From Haplomitrium mnioides (taxonomy: Eukaryota > Marchantiophyta > Haplomitriopsida > Calobryales): a stretch of 64,000 nt of DNA. Of the stretch, positions 59,000-64,000 are shown piece by piece. Made by a program: the position numbers and the translations under genes. The notes beneath the pieces are model-generated. The model had not been told where the DNA came from. It saw only the letters and a program-made list of their open reading frames with translations, and ran no database searches. Position 1 is the first letter of the stretch; the number at the start of each line of letters is the position of its first letter. The stretch lies in the NCBI GenBank assembly GCA_049999725.1, contig JBNGIS010031483.1, positions 1 to 64,000 on the forward strand, read 5' to 3'.

Positions 59000-60370
59000 G
59001 AGTTTGCATCGTGAATCAGGCTATAGTTTTGTTTCAGTGGTGTCAGACAACACATTTTCAATCAAGTTTTGTTATCATAAGTAAGGTATTTAGACCGAAA
59101 GAGTTAAGAAATTTTGTTATTCGTATGTTGGGATCAAATCAACAAAAAGAAGTTGGAGTCAAATTTATAGCTACTAAGACTTTGGAGAGTCTATTTGGGA
59201 AGAAGACCATGTGTAGGCTAGCACTGAGCAATTTTCATTGTGAAATGAATATCCCTAGCATGATTTCTTTGCCTCCTTGAGTAAAAGAGCCTAGAAGTAG
59301 GAATAAGCTAGGAGTTTTTAGATTCACTTGTTGTAAAATTTGCACAAAAACACACATTTATTTTGGCAACATGAAATTCTCTTCAACTGCATATGATCGA
59401 GTTTTTTTATTAATAAAACTCTCATCATGATTAATTTTCAACAAAGAACTTTCATATAAAAGATGTACCCATTTGGGTTTTGGTCTAGATAAACAATTCC
59501 TAGTCTTGGTTAGTTGATTTAATGTGTATGCAAATCCAACCATTTGAGACAAAGCATCATCTTTAAGTTCTTCTACATGATCTAAAGCTTGATACTATTT
59601 CACAGTGTACTTCATAGTGTGTTTAAAAATGAGAATACTAAAATGGGTGTTGGGATAACTTGACCAAGCTTATTATGCATCCTCATCAAAATCTTGAATA
59701 TTGGGCAACGTTTGTTCCAAAATTATTGGAACCCTAGGTGATAATTTTGTATAAACATTTTTCAATTGGGAATCACTTCTTGAACTTTCTCCTAAATATT
59801 CGATCAATTGCTTTCTTTTTTGAGATGTTGTTGCAATTGCAATTCCCATTTCTACTTGAGTAGAATAAGTTACTTGATTAAAAATTGTGAAAGTGATAAC
59901 ATTTGCCATCAAAATTGAATAGATCTTGCAATTATGTTCTTGGAGTAGAAACAACAAACACATTATTATCTTGAACTTTATCGTCCTCATCAGTTGTTGA
60001 TGAGAACATGCAAGCAACATTCTCATCATGTTGATGTGATTACAATCCAATATTTTTTCAATGTATCACTCTTGTAATTCTTCTCTTTTAGAGGAGCTCT
60101 ACTTCTCAAGCAATGAAGTCGAGTTGGAATGTTGAAACCCATGTGTATATAGGGTTTGGTGTTTTGGGAATTTCTGAAGGAGTCAACTTTTCTTGCTTTA
60201 CTTATATATTGGGTCCCATACGCTCATAGGGTATACACGAATAAGTTTCACTCATAGACTCTATATGCGTATGGAATCCACTTCGAAGACCATCACCCAT
60301 AGACATCTATTGTTGTGTAATTAGGGCATTTTCCCCCAAAATATTAGTCATTGTATTACCAACTTTTTTG
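59000..60370 (-). pseudogene. DDE transposase-like gene, copy T5 (N-terminal part)
   Basis: Leftward and truncated next to the start of T4. It has NTMTNILGENALITQQ (60340), the exonic array, VSTFQLDFIA, SSTTDEDDKVQDNNVFVVST aligned with the STIDKNDEVQDPNIFVQNT of T2, STQVEMGIAIATTSQKRKQL, KLSPRVPIILEQTLPNIQDF (59680-59760), then VGFAYTLNQLTKTRN and KINHDESFINKKT (59358-59550). The more degraded end reaches ~59000. The conserved FFQGHCER region, intron and catalytic half are absent. Confidence 0.5.
60200..60285 (-). repeat. Exonic palindrome array, T5
   Basis: Units CCCATACGCTCATAGGG and CTATATGCGTATGGAATCC at the conserved exon position, reading HTHIES and PYERMGP-like repeats on the minus strand. 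Confidence 0.65.
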
Positions 60371-60494
60371 TCCTCCAATTTTTCTTGTTAGCAATTAGAT
60401 TTGAAAGAAAATCAACAAAACATGCCTAATCTATGTACTTAGATTAATGTGCAATTGTGTTGTCGTAGAATATGATAGATGACATTCCATCCAT

Positions 60495-60775
60495 GTTTCA
60501 TAGAGAGCTTTGATGATCATGGTGTCTTTGCCATTAAATGTCATAGAGTCAAAGACAGTTTACACATACCACCAAGAGCTTGTTCCTTCTGGTATGGCTG
60601 GTGCTTTTAGTGACTCTGTAGCTATTTCGAGGATTGGAAAGTCTCAACAAGATTCTTTTGCGACTATAGATGCTCATGCTATTTATTCAATTAACATACT
60701 AGATGACATTATTTGTCTTGAGGAGGACAAGACTAAAGAAAAAGAAGTGTCGGTCGGGTGTTTTTGCTTTTTTTT
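60495..60775 (+). pseudogene. ParB/methyltransferase-like gene, copy F (last segment only)
   Basis: Rightward. It reads SLPLNVIESKTVYTYHQELV, then PSGMAGAFSDSVAISRIGKS and LDDIICLEEDKTKEKEV. It matches the segment after the methyltransferase motif in copies C (40500-40730), B and E. Everything upstream is deleted. It lies next to the 5' end of the leftward T5, so again the two gene types diverge. Confidence 0.55.
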
Positions 60776-60875
60776 CTAAATTTTGTGATTATTGAGCTTC
60801 AAGTTTAGTCTATTGTTTCAGGTTATATTATTTTATTATATTTTATTATGTTCTATTTGTATATTATTATTATTC

Positions 60876-60955
60876 TATCCTTCCCTTCTCTTCCTTCTCT
60901 CCCCTTTCTTCTATTCTTCTTATCTCTCTCTTTCCTTTTTCCTTTTTCCCCTTTG
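60876..60955. repeat. Near-homopyrimidine tract
   Basis: About 80 bases that are almost all C and T on the plus strand, marking the change from AT-rich DNA to the GC-rich block on the right. Confidence 0.85.
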
Positions 60956-60999
60956 CTGTTACGGATTATGCACTTCAAGGGAGGAGCCAGTTGGAATCG

Positions 61000-61640
61000 A
61001 GAGGAATTTCAAATGAATGGAAACTAGAAAAATGAAGGGGCTAGATAATGTCGCGGCCAAGGAGGAATGTGAGCAACTGGGAGGATTGGAAAACAAAACT
61101 GGGCATAGAGAGAGAGGCTGATCGAGGAAGGCGAGGATTTATGCTGAAGATTGGTTCAAGGGGAGAAAATCGAGGCTAGGTAGATCGCAGGTGAGGGAGC
61201 TGGCACAATGCGAGCGGATCGAGTAGAGGCTATATGAAGGTTATTAACCCAGTGAGGACGTGAGCAGGGAAAGAGGAGAGTAGAAAGGATTCAAGGAGGA
61301 GAGATCTGTCGTAGCGTGATCGCCACAGCAAGGAGAGTTTGTTGGAAGGGGGGCATTGTGCAAGCGGGTTTGAATTTGCAGCAAGGAGAAGAATCACTCA
61401 AAGGGGGGTTGGAAGGAATTGAGATGGAGGCAGCTGCACTGAGGACGTAGGCACGACGGAAGTCGGAAATTCACACTTTGAACACAACGAGTCCGAGAGA
61501 ACCTTCAGAAACTTGGCACCCTTGGAGGAGTCCGGGAGCAAATTTGTAGACATGGTAGCCTTGGAGGAGTTCATGGGATACATCAGAAGGTATGACTTTA
61601 GAGGAGTCCACGCAATGCATTGAAAGGAGGTCAACTTTAG
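61000..61640. other. Gene-free GC-rich stretch
   Basis: Purine-rich and of much higher GC than the left 60 kb. No supported reading frame. It leads into the minisatellite and may be the leader of an unidentified element. Confidence 0.35.
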
Positions 61641-62640
61641 AATTAGGGGGTCAGTGGCGGTCCAACTTCAACCTTGCGGGCGGCGGCGGAAGGCGCAACT
61701 TTGGAGACGTGGCGACTTTGGAGGAGTCCATGAGAGACTTCAGAAACGTGGCGGATTCAGAGGAGCCGCGGGATGCTATGGAAGGTACAACTTTGGTGAA
61801 GTCCGTGGGATACTTTGGGAGTTGATCAACTTCGGATCCTTGAGTCACACTTCGGAAAACCGGGTCAAATATGGCGGTCCAACTTCCACCTTGTGGGCGG
61901 TGGCGGACAACGCAAACTTCGTAGACGCGGCAGCCTAGGAGGAGTCCGCAGGTTACAACAGAAGGTACAACTTCGGAGGAGTCTGCGGGATACTTCGGGA
62001 ATTGGTCAACTTTGGATTCTTGAGTCACCTTCGGAAAACCATGTCAACACGACGGTCCAACTTCCACCTTGTGGGCGGTGGTGAACGGTGCAACTTCGTA
62101 GACCTGGCAGCCTAGGAGGAGTTCGCGGGTTACAACGGAAGGTACAAGTTTGGAGGAGTCTGCGGGATACTTAGAGAGTTGGTCAACTTTGGATCCTTGA
62201 GTCAACTTTGGAAAACCAGGTCAGTGGCGGTCCAACTTCCACCTTGTGGGCGGCGGCGGACTGAGCGACTTCGTAGATGTGGCAGCCTTGGAGGGGTTTG
62301 TGAGTTACATTGAAAGGTATGACTTCGGAGGGACATTGGAAGGCAGTCAACTTCAGAATCAGAGGTCAGTGACGGTCCAACTTCCACCTTGCGGGCGGTG
62401 GTAGACTGCATGACTTTGTAGACGTGGCAGCCTTGGAGGAGTCCGCCGGTTACATAAGAAGGCACAACTTTGGAAGAGTCCACAAAAGACATCAGAGGGC
62501 AATCAAACTTTAGAATCAGGGGTCAGTGGCGGTCCAACTTCCACCGTCCGGGAGGCAGCGGACGACGCGACATCGGAAATGTGGCAACCTTGGAGAAGTC
62601 TATGAGAACCTTCGGAAACGTGGCAGCTAGGGAGCAGCCC
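61640..62640. repeat. GC-rich minisatellite, six units of 145-217 bp
   Basis: The landmark (G/A)CGGTCCAACTTC occurs at 61656, 61873, 62051, 62226, 62371 and 62528. Between landmarks lie GCGGGCGGYGGYGGA, GACGTGGCAGCCT, GGAGGAGTCCGCGGGTTAC, AAGGTACAACTTCGGAGG and TTCGGGAGTTGGTCAAC. Units vary by internal deletions. Open frames within are periodic by-products. Confidence 0.9.
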
Positions 62641-64000
62641 GAGGGAAATTGGGGAGCAGCCGAGGAAAATTGCAAATCAGCCCACAGATTACTGCGGATC
62701 AGTCCATGGGATTCGTCGGGCAGCCAATCTTTGGAGTTGATCAGCGAACCTAACGTTCTTCAAACAATTCTTTTCGGATCTCTCTACATAACAGACCTCT
62801 TCGGCCCTTGGCTTTGGATCTTCACTTTGAAGCAATCGGATTGGCGACTGCCTCACCTTCATCGATTTACTAATGTGGACCAATGGCGGGCCAATCGTAG
62901 ATTGTGACTCTTCAAGCACGGCCATTGGGGATCCGCGCAGGGCTCATCTATTATTATCTCTGACATGTGCCGAGATCTCCCATGTTCGAATCGGCTTTCC
63001 AGGCTCATCGGCATCGGGGTGCACTGTCTACTTGCAAAGGATTGAGAGTTTGCTTTACCTAACGACCTTTGTTAGCTTGTTGTCTCTCTTCTAGTCTTCA
63101 TCAAAAGGGAATCATGTGCGAGACCCTCAAGACTACCACAGGAGCACACGAGAACAACTTACCTTCGATTTACACCGAGGTTGTCTTCCCTCGACTTGGC
63201 AGGACTTCAGGGATGATCGTTAACTTCGGACTAGCCCTCGATCGTATAAACAAGTGTCACCATGCTAAGAAATAGTTGCTAACTAGAAAAGCTGCTAAAC
63301 ACCACGTGGAGGGAGGAGATGATCTTGAACAAGAAACGCTTCAGGGGAACAGGAGTCAGAGGGGGGGGGGCATGGATTGATGCACATCAACATTTGAGGG
63401 GTTGATGAATGTGCAAAATTGAGGTGCGGAAGCTATCTCGGGGAGGAAGACGCAACGAGGGAGGGAAGGGAAAATGCCAATGAAAATTCACGTGAAGTGA
63501 TTGGACTCGTGCAAGGGGCTAGCGGGGGTGGAGGTGGATTGGAGGGGTGATGAGAATTGTTGAGCATGGAGCTCTAGAGGCTCAAGTGATCTAGATGTAC
63601 TCATCGCTGCAGGTGGACCAACATTCGGAGGTGTATCCCGACTTGAACCTGAATGGGGTTCTTTTTGTCTCGAATTCGAGAGAGGCTGCCAAGGGGGGAT
63701 CTTGGGATTGTCTCAATCTCGTTTGTGCAGGAGTATTAATCCCATGGGCGCTCGGGGGCGTTTCTGGTCGAATTTCTTAAGTGGAGCCAAGAGAGGAGTG
63801 GTTGCATTAGTGCCAGCGCACTGAAGAGAAGATCCATTTGAAGCTCAAGGTGGAGTAGGTGGTCAACACTCGAGAGGATTGGAGGAGCTACTTTGAAGAC
63901 TCATTGGAGGGCAAGCATTTGAGGAGTAGTCTTTCATAGAGTGAGGAGTGTGTTGAGAGTTAGAAAGGTGAGAGCAAGAGTGATTTGTGTGAGAGCATTT
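62641..64000. other. Gene-free GC-rich right end
   Basis: No protein family was recognised in frames such as 62873-63094 or 63069-63275. It includes a run of ten G at 63361-63370. The composition continues that of the minisatellite, so both may belong to one repeat element extending beyond the window. Confidence 0.35.

Noticed and set aside
61651-62500. Several overlapping Gly/Arg- or Ser/Pro-rich frames on both strands
   Set aside because: All are periodic products of the GC-rich minisatellite. No frame is preferred.
63000-63025. GTTCGAATC resembling a tRNA T-loop (B box)
   Set aside because: The flanking bases do not form a T stem and no A box or acceptor stem lies at the right distance. 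Not a tRNA or a clear tRNA-derived SINE.
1-64000. Intact host gene, rRNA or tRNA
   Set aside because: No frame longer than about 320 codons exists, and all recognisable proteins are mobile-element genes. No structured RNA gene was recognised on reading both strands.

Overview
This window looks like nuclear DNA of a land plant with a large, repeat-filled genome. It is mostly AT-rich and contains a decayed Ty3/gypsy chromovirus, a decayed Helitron, spliceosomal-type introns, three assembly gaps and no intact cellular gene. Every protein-coding signal I can recognise is a broken mobile-element gene. I cannot name the species. Translations and alignments were read by eye, so coordinates of decayed genes are good to tens of bases only.

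Layout. 1-1130: gene-free pyrimidine-rich sequence. 1.1-15.9 kb: a two-gene element copy (ParB/methyltransferase-like gene leftward, transposase-like gene rightward), split by a gypsy element (3420-8056) and a 3.9-kb non-coding insert (10.4-14.3 kb). 16.0-17.5 kb: a ~495-bp tandem repeat with coiled-coil-like reading frames on the minus strand. 17.5-23.3 kb: non-coding repeat-like DNA sharing a block with the 10.4-14.3 kb insert. 23.3-27.6 kb: Helitron Rep/helicase pseudogene. 27.8-60.8 kb: further copies and fragments of the two-gene element in several orientations. 61.0-64.0 kb: a GC-rich block with a six-unit minisatellite.

Most interesting content. Five copies of a DDE transposase-like gene share the spaced motifs IDGMDQ, LDN-x3-ENK and GHT-x3-IDQ, which I compare with the DUF7869-type family. 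Six copies or fragments of a second gene combine a ParB/sulfiredoxin-like region (GNHS, then a YxGLTPTEA-like stretch) with a C-terminal beta-class N4/N6 DNA methyltransferase-like region (DIPY/DILY-like motif, then a C-x-G-x-G-T-like motif). Where both genes lie side by side they are mostly divergent. Their exons, introns, shared intergenic region and 3' flanks all carry arrays built on one short palindrome, core ATGCGCGCAT, best form AGTCCATGCGCGCATGGACT. Array period and surrounding sequence are specific to position: 24 bp between the genes and in the methyltransferase-gene intron; 30 bp (a ten-residue repeat) in a transposase exon; ~100-145 bp in the transposase intron; ~55-75 bp in the transposase 3' flank.

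How the parts may work together (inference): a DNA transposon that carries its own DNA-binding/modifying protein together with many palindromic sites that protein, or the transposase, could bind or methylate. All copies here are dead, with stops, frameshifts, lost catalytic residues and CpG-to-TpG-like decay.
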